64,000 nt of DNA from Actinospineispora eucalypti (GTDB lineage: Bacteria; Actinomycetota; Actinomycetes; Mycobacteriales; Pseudonocardiaceae): the NCBI GenBank assembly GCA_014208095.1, contig JACHMT010000001.1, positions 3,100,001 through 3,164,000 of the forward strand, given 5' to 3'. Positions 52,875 through 61,257 of the stretch are shown piece after piece. Positions within the stretch are counted from its first letter, which is position 1. Each line of letters begins with the position of its first letter. The notes under the pieces were generated by a model. It was given only the letters and a program-made list of their open reading frames with translations. It was not told the DNA's origin and searched no databases. A program made the translations under genes and the position numbers.

Positions 52875-53684
52875 CTACCGGTGAGCCTGCCGCTTGAATT
52901 TCCGGGCCGGGCGCCCCATCACCGGGTCGATCAGCTTCACGGCGAGGTTGCGAAAGCCCACCAGCGGCGAGGCGGCCTTGGGGACGGTGATCAGCGCGCT
53001 CTTCCGGTCGCTGCCGACCACCTCGACCATCCGCTTCGCCACCACCTCCGGGGTGAGCACCCCGGCGTCACCGGCCCGGCGCTCGATGAAGTCGACCACC
53101 GGGTCCTCGATGGCCTTGTTGGCCAGCGTGGTGCCCTTCACCGAGCCGAGGATGAAGGTGAACACGCGGATCCCGTAGTCGCGCAGCTCGCTCTGCAGGT
53201 CCAGCGCGCACTTGGTCAGCCCGGCCTTGCCCGGCACGTAGGCCCCGAGGTGGATCATCGAGACCTCGGTGGACAGCGACCCGGTGGTGGTGATCGTGCC
53301 CCGGCCCCGGGCCCGCATACCCGGGATGACCTGCCGGATCAGCTCCATCTGGGACAGCATGTTCACCGTCGTGGCGTGCCACAGCTGCCGGGCGCCGAAG
53401 TCCTGGAACGGGCCGGCCGGGCTGACCGCGGCGTTGCACATCAGCACATCGACCGGGCCGTTCAGCGCCTCGGCGCGGCCGATCGCGCCGTCCACCTGGT
53501 CGAAGTCGGCCAGGTCCAGCGGCACCTCGGCGCCTCCCACCTCGGCGACCACCTGGTCCAGCTCCTCGCCGGGCAGCGCGAGCACGGTGCACCGGGCACC
53601 CTCGGCGGCCAGCGCCCGGACCAGCGCGGCCCCCACCCCGGTGGACCCGCCCACCACCACCACGTGCGCATTCTGGAGCCTCAT
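52875..53684 (-). CDS. Short-chain dehydrogenase/reductase
   Basis: 269 residues from ATG 53684, overlapping the upstream P450 stop by ATGA. Cofactor motif VVVVGGSTGVGAALVRALAAEG (a GxxxGxG variant), MCNAAVSPAG in place of NNAG, and TTGSLSTEVSMIHLGAYVPGKAGLTKCALDL carrying Ser and YxxxK. It ends in a basic tail. It likely oxidises or reduces the product of the adjacent P450. Last gene of the minus-strand P450 unit. Confidence 0.88.
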   Translation of the reverse strand: MRLQNAHVVVVGGSTGVGAALVRALAAEGARCTVLALPGEELDQVVAEVGGAEVPLDLADFDQVDGAIGRAEALNGPVDVLMCNAAVSPAGPFQDFGARQLWHATTVNMLSQMELIRQVIPGMRARGRGTITTTGSLSTEVSMIHLGAYVPGKAGLTKCALDLQSELRDYGIRVFTFILGSVKGTTLANKAIEDPVVDFIERRAGDAGVLTPEVVAKRMVEVVGSDRKSALITVPKAASPLVGFRNLAVKLIDPVMGRPARKFKRQAHR

Positions 53685-54898
53685 GACACACGCGCCGGCA
53701 TGGTGCGCCATCCCCACATGGTGGAGGCGTCGTCGAACCGTTCCGCTCGATCCAGGTCGACCGTGTAGTTCGGCATCTTGACCAGGATCTCGCGCAGCAT
53801 GATCTCAAACCAGAGCCGGAACAGACCCGCTCCGATGCACACGTGCGGACCGTCGCCGAACGCGATGTGCGGACAGGACGATCGGTCAATGTCGACCTCT
53901 TCCGGCCGTTCGAACGCGCGGTGGTCGCGGTTTGCGCCAGGCAGCCAGACCAGCACCCGATCGCCGGCATGCATAGTCACTCCGCCCACCTCGACATCGC
54001 AGAGCACGTTGCGAGCCAGGGACACCGCCGACGAGGTCTGGCGCAGCAGCTCCTCACACGCCTGTGGGATCAAGGAGTGGTCTGCGGCCAGCCGGGAGCG
54101 CAGGGCAGTGTCCTGCGCTAGGTGGAGCAGCGAGTTGCCGATCATCGCCGCCGGATTTTCCGCCCCGCCCACCAGAAGCGTGAAGGTCATCCACCGGACG
54201 GACTCATCGTCGAGCTCGAAGTCGGGATTGACAAGGTGGCTGACCAGGTCGTCCTGCGGCTCGGACCGCCGGGCCGCGATTAGGTCGTTGATTACTTGCA
54301 CGGCGTTGCCGAACTCGGCCAGACCCTTCTGCATCGCCTCGGACTGGGCGAACTCAGGGTCAGAGGCGTATGGCATAACGTTCAGGGCCGCCTGCACCGA
54401 CCGGATGAAGGGCACCCGTTGCTCCTCCGGGAACCCGAGATACATGGTCATCGAGCCGGCGGGGATGCGGTCGGCAATGTCGTGGACCACGTCGAAGTGG
54501 TCCTTGGTGACGGCCTCGTCGATGACTCCGGAGATGAAGGTCTCCAATTCTGGAGCCAGCGCGTCCACAGCACGCTTGTGGAACTTCGGGATGAGGATCT
54601 TGCGCAGGATGCGGTGATACGGCGGGTCGGCCTCCGCCGGGATCAGACGCGGTCCGACCACCGTCGGGATGGTGTTCCCGCCTTTCATGTCCTCCGTCTT
54701 CCGCGAGGAGAAGACGGAGTAGTCGCGAAGCACCCGCTTGGCGAGCTCGTGGGACGTCACCACCCAGTGGCCGCCGTAGCTCTCTGTCCAGAAGACCGGG
54801 TGCTCCCGCACCAACGCCAGAACCTCGTCGCGATTGTGCGAGGTGTGTTGTGCGTGGTGGTCGAACTCTAAGGTCGCCGGGGATTCCGTGGTGGTCAC
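53681..54898 (-). CDS. Cytochrome P450
   Basis: About 405 residues from GTG 54898 with AAGGAT upstream; a GTG at 54940 is in frame. The I-helix has LLVGGAENPAAMIGN, a GGxEN variant in which Asn replaces the usual Thr. ExxR in CEELLRQTS, haem loop IAFGDGPHVCIGAGLFR with Cys near residue 354. It resembles the actinobacterial CYP families acting on terpenoids, fatty acids or steroids. An SDR gene overlaps its stop. The third copy of the TTRGCCTATCG motif lies about 120 bases upstream. Confidence 0.9.
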   Translation of the reverse strand: MTTTESPATLEFDHHAQHTSHNRDEVLALVREHPVFWTESYGGHWVVTSHELAKRVLRDYSVFSSRKTEDMKGGNTIPTVVGPRLIPAEADPPYHRILRKILIPKFHKRAVDALAPELETFISGVIDEAVTKDHFDVVHDIADRIPAGSMTMYLGFPEEQRVPFIRSVQAALNVMPYASDPEFAQSEAMQKGLAEFGNAVQVINDLIAARRSEPQDDLVSHLVNPDFELDDESVRWMTFTLLVGGAENPAAMIGNSLLHLAQDTALRSRLAADHSLIPQACEELLRQTSSAVSLARNVLCDVEVGGVTMHAGDRVLVWLPGANRDHRAFERPEEVDIDRSSCPHIAFGDGPHVCIGAGLFRLWFEIMLREILVKMPNYTVDLDRAERFDDASTMWGWRTMPARVS

Positions 54899-55015
54899 AG
54901 GTGGATCCTTAGGGTGAGTGTCGCTGAGCGTGTCAGGCACACAGGTAGGCCGCCGTCGCCATGTGACGTTGGAACTCGGGCCTCGTTCCGGGGTGTTCTC
55001 TCCACGGCGACGACC

Positions 55016-55040
55016 GTTGGCCTATCGGTGTTCAGTCAAC
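55016..55040. promoter_or_regulatory. Recurrent motif, copy 3
   Basis: TTGGCCTATCGGTGTTCAG at 55017-55035, upstream of the minus-strand P450 gene and therefore in opposite orientation relative to its gene than copies 1 and 2. GTTG at its left end and CAAC at 55037-55040 give partial dyad symmetry. Orientation independence favours an operator over a promoter element. Confidence 0.6.
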
Positions 55041-55165
55041 GTAGACCCTCGCGTCGGGTCTCGCCAGACCTCCCTTCGAGAGTTGAGGCCAGTCCTGTTG
55101 CGTGGAGGCCCGTCTGTGGCCGCCGGCCGCTGGTCTTTCGACGAAGCCAGACCCTCACCGGGTGG

Positions 55166-55909
55166 TCAGTTGGCGACGAATGTCCCGTCGACCGGAACTA
55201 TCGCTCCACTGATGAACGAAGCGGCGTCGCTGACCAGGAAGCCGACCCCGGCGGCCAGTTCCGTCGGGGAGCCCAGACGCCCCAGCGGGTGCCTGGCGGT
55301 CAGGTCTTCACGCAGCACCGGGTTGGCGTCGAACACTCGTCGCGGCATCGAGGTCTCGATGCCGCCGGGCAGGATCGCGTTGATCCGGACCCCGGCTGGG
55401 CCGTACTCCGCGGCGGCGGCCTGGGTGAGCATGATGACCGCCGATTTGGCCGCGCAGTGGGCGGCCATCCCTGGGATGGTCCGCAGCCCGGCTGCTGAGG
55501 CGATGTTTACCACGGCGGCATGCGGGCTGCGGGCGAGATGGGGCATGGCGTACTTCATGCTTAGAAACACACCCCGGGTGTTTACCGCGAAGATCCGGTC
55601 AAAGTTCGCCACCGAGCAGTCAGCCAGCGGGCCGATCTCGCCGTCGATCCCAGCGTTGTTGACCACGATGTCAAGCTGGCCGTGTCGGTGCACGACGGAC
55701 GAGATGAGTTCCCGCACGCCCACTTCGTCGGACACGTCGGCGGTGACCGCGCTCGCTGTGCGACCGAGTTCCTTCGCGGTGATGTCGGCCCCGCCGAGAT
55801 CCACCACCACGACCGTGGTCCCGTCGTGCAGCCGCTGGGCGATGGCCTGACCGAGGCCCCTGCCCGCTCCGGTGACCACGGCGACCCGCCCGGACATTGC
55901 TGCACTCAT
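55166..55909 (-). CDS. Short-chain dehydrogenase/reductase
   Basis: 247 residues from ATG 55909, set by a strong AAGGAGG six bases upstream although the frame continues into the previous gene. Classical SDR: TGAGRGLGQAIAQRL, DVSDEVGV, NNAGIDGEIG, Ser in NIASAAGLRTIPG, Tyr replaced by His in the usual YxxxK position (MAAHCAAKSAVIML), and C-terminal GAIVPVDGTFVAN. The Tyr-to-His change is unusual and may lower or alter activity. Neighbouring remnants and P450 suggest alcohol oxidation. Confidence 0.85.
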   Translation of the reverse strand: MSAAMSGRVAVVTGAGRGLGQAIAQRLHDGTTVVVVDLGGADITAKELGRTASAVTADVSDEVGVRELISSVVHRHGQLDIVVNNAGIDGEIGPLADCSVANFDRIFAVNTRGVFLSMKYAMPHLARSPHAAVVNIASAAGLRTIPGMAAHCAAKSAVIMLTQAAAAEYGPAGVRINAILPGGIETSMPRRVFDANPVLREDLTARHPLGRLGSPTELAAGVGFLVSDAASFISGAIVPVDGTFVAN

Positions 55910-55924
55910 GATCCTCCTTGCATT

Positions 55925-56695
55925 TTCCGAGGGAGTCGACGAGCCGGTAGCGGATGGCTTTCGGGCTGTGCAGCAGCGTGGGGCCCAGATCTTGTTGGGC
56001 GCTCCGTGGACGACGACTTTCTTGCCCTCCATGCAGCCTGCGTACGCCTGTCGCGCGACGGTTTCGGGTCGCATCATGGAGATCTGCGGCGGCAGGTTGT
56101 TGTCCCAGTAGTCGGTGATGCCCACGACGTCGAAGATCTCGGTTTCGGTGGCGCCGGGTGCGCTGACGGTGCGGTGCACGCCGTCCGGCTTGTATTCGCC
56201 GTCGATGGCTTCGGACAGTTTGTGCACGAATGACTTGGCGGCGGTGTAGAGGGCCATGGTCGGTGCGCCGAGGAACATGCCGCCGACGGAGGTGACGTTG
56301 ATGATGCGTCCCCACTGTTGCTGTCGCATGTGTGGCAGCAACCGATGGCAGAGTTCGGCGACGCCGAGAGACTTCAGCCGGACGAACTTCTCGTGCTCGT
56401 CCCAGGGGTGATCGAGGAATTTCCCGAGCATGTCGAAGCCGGCGTTGTTGACCAGGAAGTCCACGGCCAGGCTTCGGCCGGCTAGTTCGGCGGCGATGCT
56501 CGCGGATGCCTCGGCCGCGACCAGATCGCAGGGTAAGGGATGGATCCGGACTCCGAAACGGTCCTTGAGTTCGGCCTGCGGCTGCTTGAGCCGCCGCTCG
56601 CGGCGGGCCACCACCACGACGTCGTAGCCCTTGGCCGCCAGCAACTTGGCGTGCTCGGCCACCCAGCCGGTCAGCACCGCCCGCCGCGCGGCCAC
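55925..56695 (-). pseudogene. Damaged short-chain dehydrogenase
   Basis: Encodes most of an SDR (LLAAKGYDVVVVARRERRL, FLVNNAGFDMLGKFLDHPW, NVTSVGGMFLGAPTMALYTAAKSFVHKLSEA), but the cofactor-binding GxxxGxG is missing: the N-terminus reads AVLTGWVAEHAKLL where GASSGIG-type residues should follow TG. Near 55983-55987 (CCCC) a one-base loss moves the natural C-terminus (LLHSPKAIRYRLVDSLGK) out of frame, so the frame runs into the next SDR gene. Without the dinucleotide loop it should be inactive. Confidence 0.65.
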
Positions 56696-56866
56696 CTCCC
56701 CGACGGCCCGTGCCGGTGGCCGCCCAGTCCCCCACCGTGGCCGCGTCGGTGACTGTGGCCCCGTCTGTGACCGGTCGTCCCTTTACCCGCGAGCGATTGC
56801 AGGTCAGAACCGTGCCGCGCCTGCTTCCGCAGGAGCGGCGTGTCGGCCACCGTCGCCCCTCGTGTG

Positions 56867-57541
56867 CTAGGGCAAGTACGCGGCCAGCAGGCGGTGCAGG
56901 TTGGCGCGCAGTTGCTCCTCGGGGGCGCGCTGCTCGAACAGCGGAGCGATTTGTTTGAGCGCGGGGAACTGCTCGGCGGGTAGTGCGGCGATTGTCTCGT
57001 GTCGGTCGAACTCCTGGCGTGAAATCCGGTTGAGGGAGAAGCCGAACACGTAGTTGGTCAGTGCGTCGTAGGCGTCGTAGGCGTCTTGACCGTGGACGTC
57101 CAACTCGCCGAGCAGCTCGAAGATCGTTTCGTGGGCACGGAAGAGGGCGCGGTTATTCATCCGGCGGATCACGGTGAGCTGCGCGATGGCGGGGTGCTCG
57201 ACGAGCATGCGGTGGACGGCGACGATGTAGTCGACCAGCGCGTGGAACGGGTCGTCGGCCTGCAGGGTGTCGGGGTCGGGTAGCTCGGCGAAGACGGTGT
57301 CGGCCAGTGCTTGGAGCAGCTGCTCCTTGCCGCCGAACGTGGTGTGCACGGTGGCGCTGCCGACGCCGAGTTCTTTGGCCAGGCGGCGCAGGGTGAGGGA
57401 GGCGAGACCCTCCTCGTTGATCACTTTCATGGCCACGGCCAAGGCCTCGTCGCGCACCAGTAGCCGAGGTCTGCCTCGGCCGGCACCGAGTGGGGCGACC
57501 CCGGATAGCAGGTCCTCGCCCGCACGGATCGGCTTGCTCAT
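56867..57541 (-). CDS. TetR-family transcriptional regulator
   Basis: 224 residues. The N-terminal Gly/Arg-rich stretch precedes the helix-turn-helix (about 45-80: SLTLRRLAKELGVGSATVHTTFGGKEQL), with a helical C-terminal domain including VIRRMNNRALFRAHETIFELL. TVHTTF is an uncommon version of the YxHF recognition helix. It is divergent from the PEP-mobile-domain gene, and a promoter lies in the 138-base gap; it probably represses that gene and itself. Confidence 0.9.
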   Translation of the reverse strand: MSKPIRAGEDLLSGVAPLGAGRGRPRLLVRDEALAVAMKVINEEGLASLTLRRLAKELGVGSATVHTTFGGKEQLLQALADTVFAELPDPDTLQADDPFHALVDYIVAVHRMLVEHPAIAQLTVIRRMNNRALFRAHETIFELLGELDVHGQDAYDAYDALTNYVFGFSLNRISRQEFDRHETIAALPAEQFPALKQIAPLFEQRAPEEQLRANLHRLLAAYLP

Positions 57542-57592
57542 GCCCGAACTCTACCGGTAGACGCAGCTTTCCGACCAATTATCCGATCACTG

Positions 57593-57621
57593 TTTACAAA
57601 TTCCCCGGCGGCGGTTACGGT
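57593..57621 (+). promoter_or_regulatory. Putative promoter of the PEP-mobile-domain gene
   Basis: TTTACA at 57593-57598, 17-base spacer, TACGGT at 57616-57621, in the divergent gap between the tetR-like gene and the plus-strand gene at 57680. On the other strand GATAAT (57585-57580) could be the -10 of the regulator gene. Confidence 0.5.
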
Positions 57622-57679
57622 CGTTCCCGTCGGCCATACGGGCGCGGCGGCCTGTTCGGGATCGGATCCGGAGGATCGG

Positions 57680-59362
57680 GTGACCATCGGAGTACACGGC
57701 GGGGCGGACCCGCTGCACCAGCAGGGTTCGCCGGTCACGGCCTGGACGATTGCCAACACGTCGGAGGTCGTGCGGACCGTCCTCACCCCGTTGGGGGCGA
57801 GTTGCTTCTGGGGTGATCCCTGTGAGCTGGAGCTGCGGCGAGGTTACGCCGCCATGGGGATCTTCCGGGCCCGCGACGTTCGGATCGAGGCTTCGGCCGA
57901 CGACCGGATGATCGCGGTGGTCTACGGCCGTCTCGCGGCCAACGTCGACAGCTTCCGCCGGATGGCCGACTCGATGCCGGGCACGTCGGGCTCGGCGATG
58001 GAGGAGCAGTACTTCGGCTCGGTGCGGCCGGAGGTGGCGGATCGGCCGACGAAGCGGCGCTATCCGGCGCTGGCGGTGAAGATGCCCCGCGCCGCCGCGA
58101 TGCTCGGGCGGCGCATCCGCGCGGTGCGCGAGGACCACCAGTCGTGGTGGCGTCGGCAGGTGATCGAACGCCCTCCCGTCGAGGCTGGTGCCGCCCGGGT
58201 GTTGCTGCGGGAGGCCAGTGAGCGGTTTCGGCGGGCGATGTGTCTGCACATGCAGGCGACCGCGTTGTGCCAGGCCGGTTACGAGCAGATCGTGGCGCTG
58301 GCGCAGACGGCGGGAGTGCCGGGCCTCGAGCTGCGGCTGGCCACCGGGTTCGGCGGTATCGAGGAGACCGCCTTGCTGAAGGACCTGTGGGAGGTCTCCC
58401 GCGGCCGCCTCGACGAAGCGGAGTTCCTCGCCCGCCACGGCTACCACGGCCCGGGGGAGGGCGAGCCGTACAACCCGTCCTGGCGTCACCAGCCCGCGCT
58501 GTTGACTCCCCGGCTGGCGGCCTACCGAGCGCTGGGCGAGGAGCGCGCGCCGGGCGCGGTGGAGTCCGACCGGGTCCAGCAGCGCCTGGACGCCGAGGCG
58601 GAGTTGATCGCCTCGTTGGGAAGATTCGGCCGGGCCCGGGCGCTTCCCGCGCTCCGCGCCGCTGCCTCGTTCATCCGGGCCAAGGAGACCGGCAAGGTCG
58701 CCTACACGCTGGCCATCGACGCCGGCCGCTGTGCCGCCCACGTACTGGGCGCTCGACTGCACGACCACGGGCAACTCGCCGACCCGTCGGACGCGTTCTT
58801 CCTGACCCTCGACCAGCTGAGCGGACCGCTGCCGGCGGCGACTCGGGACATCGTCGCCGCGCGCCGCGAGCAGCACGAGAAGTACTCGGCGATGAAGCTA
58901 CCGCCCAACTGGGTCGGCAGCCCGACCGTCCGCACCCGCGAGCGCGCCCCCACCGCCAGCGCGCGGGAGCGAACCACCCTGCGCGGTCAACCGGTCAGCG
59001 GCGGTGTGGTCGAAGGCCGCGTCCAGGTCGTCACCGACGTCGACCAGGCCGACGACTTCACCCCCGGCGACATCCTGGCCTGTCACGTGACCGATCCGAG
59101 CTGGATGCCGCTGCTGTCGATCGCCGGCGCGCTGGTGATCGATGTCGGCGGCCCGATGAGCCACTGCGCCATCGCCTCGCGCGAGCTCGGCATACCCGCT
59201 GTGATCAGCACCGGCGACGGCACCGAAGTGCTCACGACCGGCGACTGGCTGCGGGTGGACGCCGACACCGGCGAGGTCACCGTTCTCAAAAACCCGCCGA
59301 CACCCAGAGGAAGACACACCGATGAGCTACGGCCACGACCGGTTTCACCAGCGCACCGATAA
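57680..59362 (+). CDS. PEP-utilising-enzyme mobile-domain protein lacking the ATP-grasp domain
   Basis: 560 residues from GTG 57680 behind GGAGG. The N-terminal part starts with WTIANTSEVVRTVLTPL, the segment that follows the ATP-grasp domain in rifampicin phosphotransferases and PEP synthases. The C-terminal swivelling domain has the phosphohistidine motif GGPMSHCAIASRELGIPAV, His495. The nucleotide-binding PPDK_N domain is absent here and in the neighbours, so a separate ATP-grasp partner would be needed, as in phenylphosphate synthase. It may phosphorylate a hydroxylated substrate. Its end overlaps the next gene by 41 bases. Confidence 0.82.
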   Translation: MTIGVHGGADPLHQQGSPVTAWTIANTSEVVRTVLTPLGASCFWGDPCELELRRGYAAMGIFRARDVRIEASADDRMIAVVYGRLAANVDSFRRMADSMPGTSGSAMEEQYFGSVRPEVADRPTKRRYPALAVKMPRAAAMLGRRIRAVREDHQSWWRRQVIERPPVEAGAARVLLREASERFRRAMCLHMQATALCQAGYEQIVALAQTAGVPGLELRLATGFGGIEETALLKDLWEVSRGRLDEAEFLARHGYHGPGEGEPYNPSWRHQPALLTPRLAAYRALGEERAPGAVESDRVQQRLDAEAELIASLGRFGRARALPALRAAASFIRAKETGKVAYTLAIDAGRCAAHVLGARLHDHGQLADPSDAFFLTLDQLSGPLPAATRDIVAARREQHEKYSAMKLPPNWVGSPTVRTRERAPTASARERTTLRGQPVSGGVVEGRVQVVTDVDQADDFTPGDILACHVTDPSWMPLLSIAGALVIDVGGPMSHCAIASRELGIPAVISTGDGTEVLTTGDWLRVDADTGEVTVLKNPPTPRGRHTDELRPRPVSPAHR

Positions 59363-60305
59363 CCCCTACTGGAACGAGAGCGCCTGGTTCAGCTTCATGA
59401 TCCCCGAGCGGAACCTGCACGGGATGCTGTACATGTACTACCGGCCCAACATGAAGCTCGCCGCCGCCGGACCGTTCATCTGGGACCGCTCCGGCGAGCA
59501 GATCTACGACTGCCTCTACTACGGGTTCGACCCCATGCTCTCGATGCCCGATAACGTCGAGATGTTCGACGTGAGCCTGCCGAACTCCTACACGGTGCGC
59601 ACCATCGAACCGGACCGCAGCTTCCAGTTCACCTACAAGTCCGGCCGGTGCGAGCTGGACATGACCTTCGCGACGGTGCTGGAGCCGCACATCAAGGCCG
59701 AGACAGTCAAGGACGAGGAGCAGCTGCGGGGCTGGTGGTCCCAGGTCGACGTGGGCCACTACGACCAGCTCGGCCGCATGCGCGGGTCGTTCGTCGTCGA
59801 CGGCGAACGCTACGACGTCGACTGCTACAGCATGCGCGACCGCTCCTGGGGCCCGCGCAAGCTGCTGCCGGTGCGGCTGTGCTACCCCTGGGCGGCCGCG
59901 GCCGACGACCACTCCTTCCTCGCCCCGTCGGTCAGCCAGACCCCGCTGGAGACCGACCCGGTCCTCGACACCGTCGAGCGGGTGATGGCCGGCTCCGGCT
60001 GGTACATGCGCGACGGGATCAAGTCCAACCTGGTCGACGGGACACTGCGCACCATCGAACGCGGCCCCGACGGACGGCCTCTGCGGCAGGTCATCGAAGC
60101 CGTCGACGAACTCGGCCGCGACCTGCGCGCCACCGGGCAGACCCGCAACCTGCTCAAACTGTCCGTCTACGGCAACTGGTTCGACTGGTACAGCCTCGCC
60201 GAGTGGGAGTTCGACGGGATCCGCGCCTACGGGGAGATCGAGGACTACCACCCCTTCGACATCTACCGGCGCATGCAGGTCACACTCGGCAACGCCGTCG
60301 CGTGA
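59322..60305 (+). CDS. CrtC/hydroxyneurosporene-synthase-like protein of unknown function
   Basis: 327 residues from ATG 59322 with AGAGGAAG upstream. No signal peptide. It is rich in aromatic residues and predicted strands (ESAWFSFMIPERNLHGMLYMY, DCYSMRDRSWGPRKLLPVRL, WFDWYSLAEWEFDGIRAYGE). The conserved MRDRSWGPR segment is typical of a lipocalin-like family related to CrtC hydratases, often found in lipid or steroid catabolic loci. Function unknown; its overlap with the PEP-mobile-domain gene implies a shared pathway. Confidence 0.65.
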   Translation: MSYGHDRFHQRTDNPYWNESAWFSFMIPERNLHGMLYMYYRPNMKLAAAGPFIWDRSGEQIYDCLYYGFDPMLSMPDNVEMFDVSLPNSYTVRTIEPDRSFQFTYKSGRCELDMTFATVLEPHIKAETVKDEEQLRGWWSQVDVGHYDQLGRMRGSFVVDGERYDVDCYSMRDRSWGPRKLLPVRLCYPWAAAADDHSFLAPSVSQTPLETDPVLDTVERVMAGSGWYMRDGIKSNLVDGTLRTIERGPDGRPLRQVIEAVDELGRDLRATGQTRNLLKLSVYGNWFDWYSLAEWEFDGIRAYGEIEDYHPFDIYRRMQVTLGNAVA

Positions 60306-60315
60306 GGGCCGAGTC

Positions 60316-60420
60316 ATGCACACGACGACACAGCGGCTGTGCGTGTGGGCGGGACCTCTCATGGTGGCGATCTGGGGCGCCGTGACCGGCGACCTGCCAT
60401 CGCGATCGTTGACGTACCGG
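60316..60420 (+). pseudogene. 5' remnant of a small membrane protein gene (second copy)
   Basis: ATG 60316 begins HTTTQRLCVWAGPLMVAIWG, similar to the start of the remnant at 52578, then loses similarity; the transmembrane remainder is absent. The two copies flank the P450/PEP-mobile region. Confidence 0.35.
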
Positions 60421-60534
60421 CTCAGGTGGTACCGCTCTTATGCTCCGAAACCAACGCCTTGGCACGCCGCTCGGCCTGTGGCAGTGCCTCGCCCAGTCGC
60501 CGGCATGAGCGCTGCGCAGGGCAGCGCGATCTCT

Positions 60535-60656
60535 GCGTATGTTGGCACCGCGCTACGCATGTACGCCCGTTGCTTCCTGTACGTAGACTCCACATGCGCG
60601 TCGATCCGAATACGTAGTACGTATAGAGAATTAAATAGGTCTCGATGGTGTACGTA
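60535..60656. promoter_or_regulatory. Cluster of TACGTA hexamers
   Basis: Four perfect TACGTA palindromes at 60580, 60611, 60618 and 60651, with related TACGCA or TGCGTA at 60535 and 60554. The pair at 60611-60623 forms TACGTAGTACGTA. Such density is unexpected in GC-rich DNA and suggests an array of binding sites upstream of the second mce operon. Confidence 0.45.
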
Positions 60657-60820
60657 ATTATTGAGTCTTCCGCGCAAGGTGCGCATCTAAACCAAACGCT
60701 GCCTCGTTGGATCACAGGGAGTTCTTGACTGGCCTCTGCTGCATCTTTCAGGCGTGCGTCGGGTCTGCTCTACAGAACATTCGGCGTTGTATGTCCGAGT
60801 TCCCCTAGAAAGGCTGTGCG

Positions 60821-60969
60821 ATGATGCGCCTTGACCTCCGCGCGGTTGAGTCTACTCTTTCCGGGATGCTCTGTCCCGTCCAGCGATGGGAGATCAATCA
60901 TTTCCTGGGCGGAGTTCAACGGGGCTGGTTGCGATGTGCTCGATGCATTTCACGCACTGCCGGCGGCTA
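60821..60969 (+). CDS. Doubtful 49-residue ORF
   Basis: ATG 60821 to TAG 60969, preceded by AGAAAGG at a slightly long distance. The sequence begins MMRLDLRAVESTLSG and has three cysteines. No family is recognised and codon use is not strongly biased. Listed because it lies alone in the mce leader region and has a possible ribosome-binding site. Confidence 0.2.
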
Positions 60970-61257
60970 GGCAGTACGCCTCTGTCGAGGACATCACTGC
61001 CGCTGTCACGGCTGGCGAGAGGGAATCGCGGCGTGGGCGGCCTCTCGCGGGCCTGCTGCTATGTGCGATGTCAGCCTAGGTCGGTGTGGTTCGGAGTTAG
61101 TCCAGGAACGTTTCATAGCGACTAGCAAGGATCTCTTGCGGGCGCGACGATCCCGCGATGCGGGCCGGCGGTGATCGTTCTCGTTGGATGCAGCCGCTTC
61201 CGTTACATCGGTGACATTTGAGCAATTCAGTTCGTAATGAGCTCTGTGGAGGAGTGT

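Larger units (their letters stand above)
60421..61257. other. Long intergenic region upstream of mce operon 2
   Basis: More than 800 bases, AT-richer than the rest of the window around 60575-60670. It holds the TACGTA cluster (separate entry) and one doubtful small frame at 60821. TTGACT at 60725 and TACAGA at 60771 are isolated promoter-like hexamers without good partners. A short CCCGC/GCGGG hairpin lies near 61153-61165. No recognisable gene otherwise. Confidence 0.55.
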
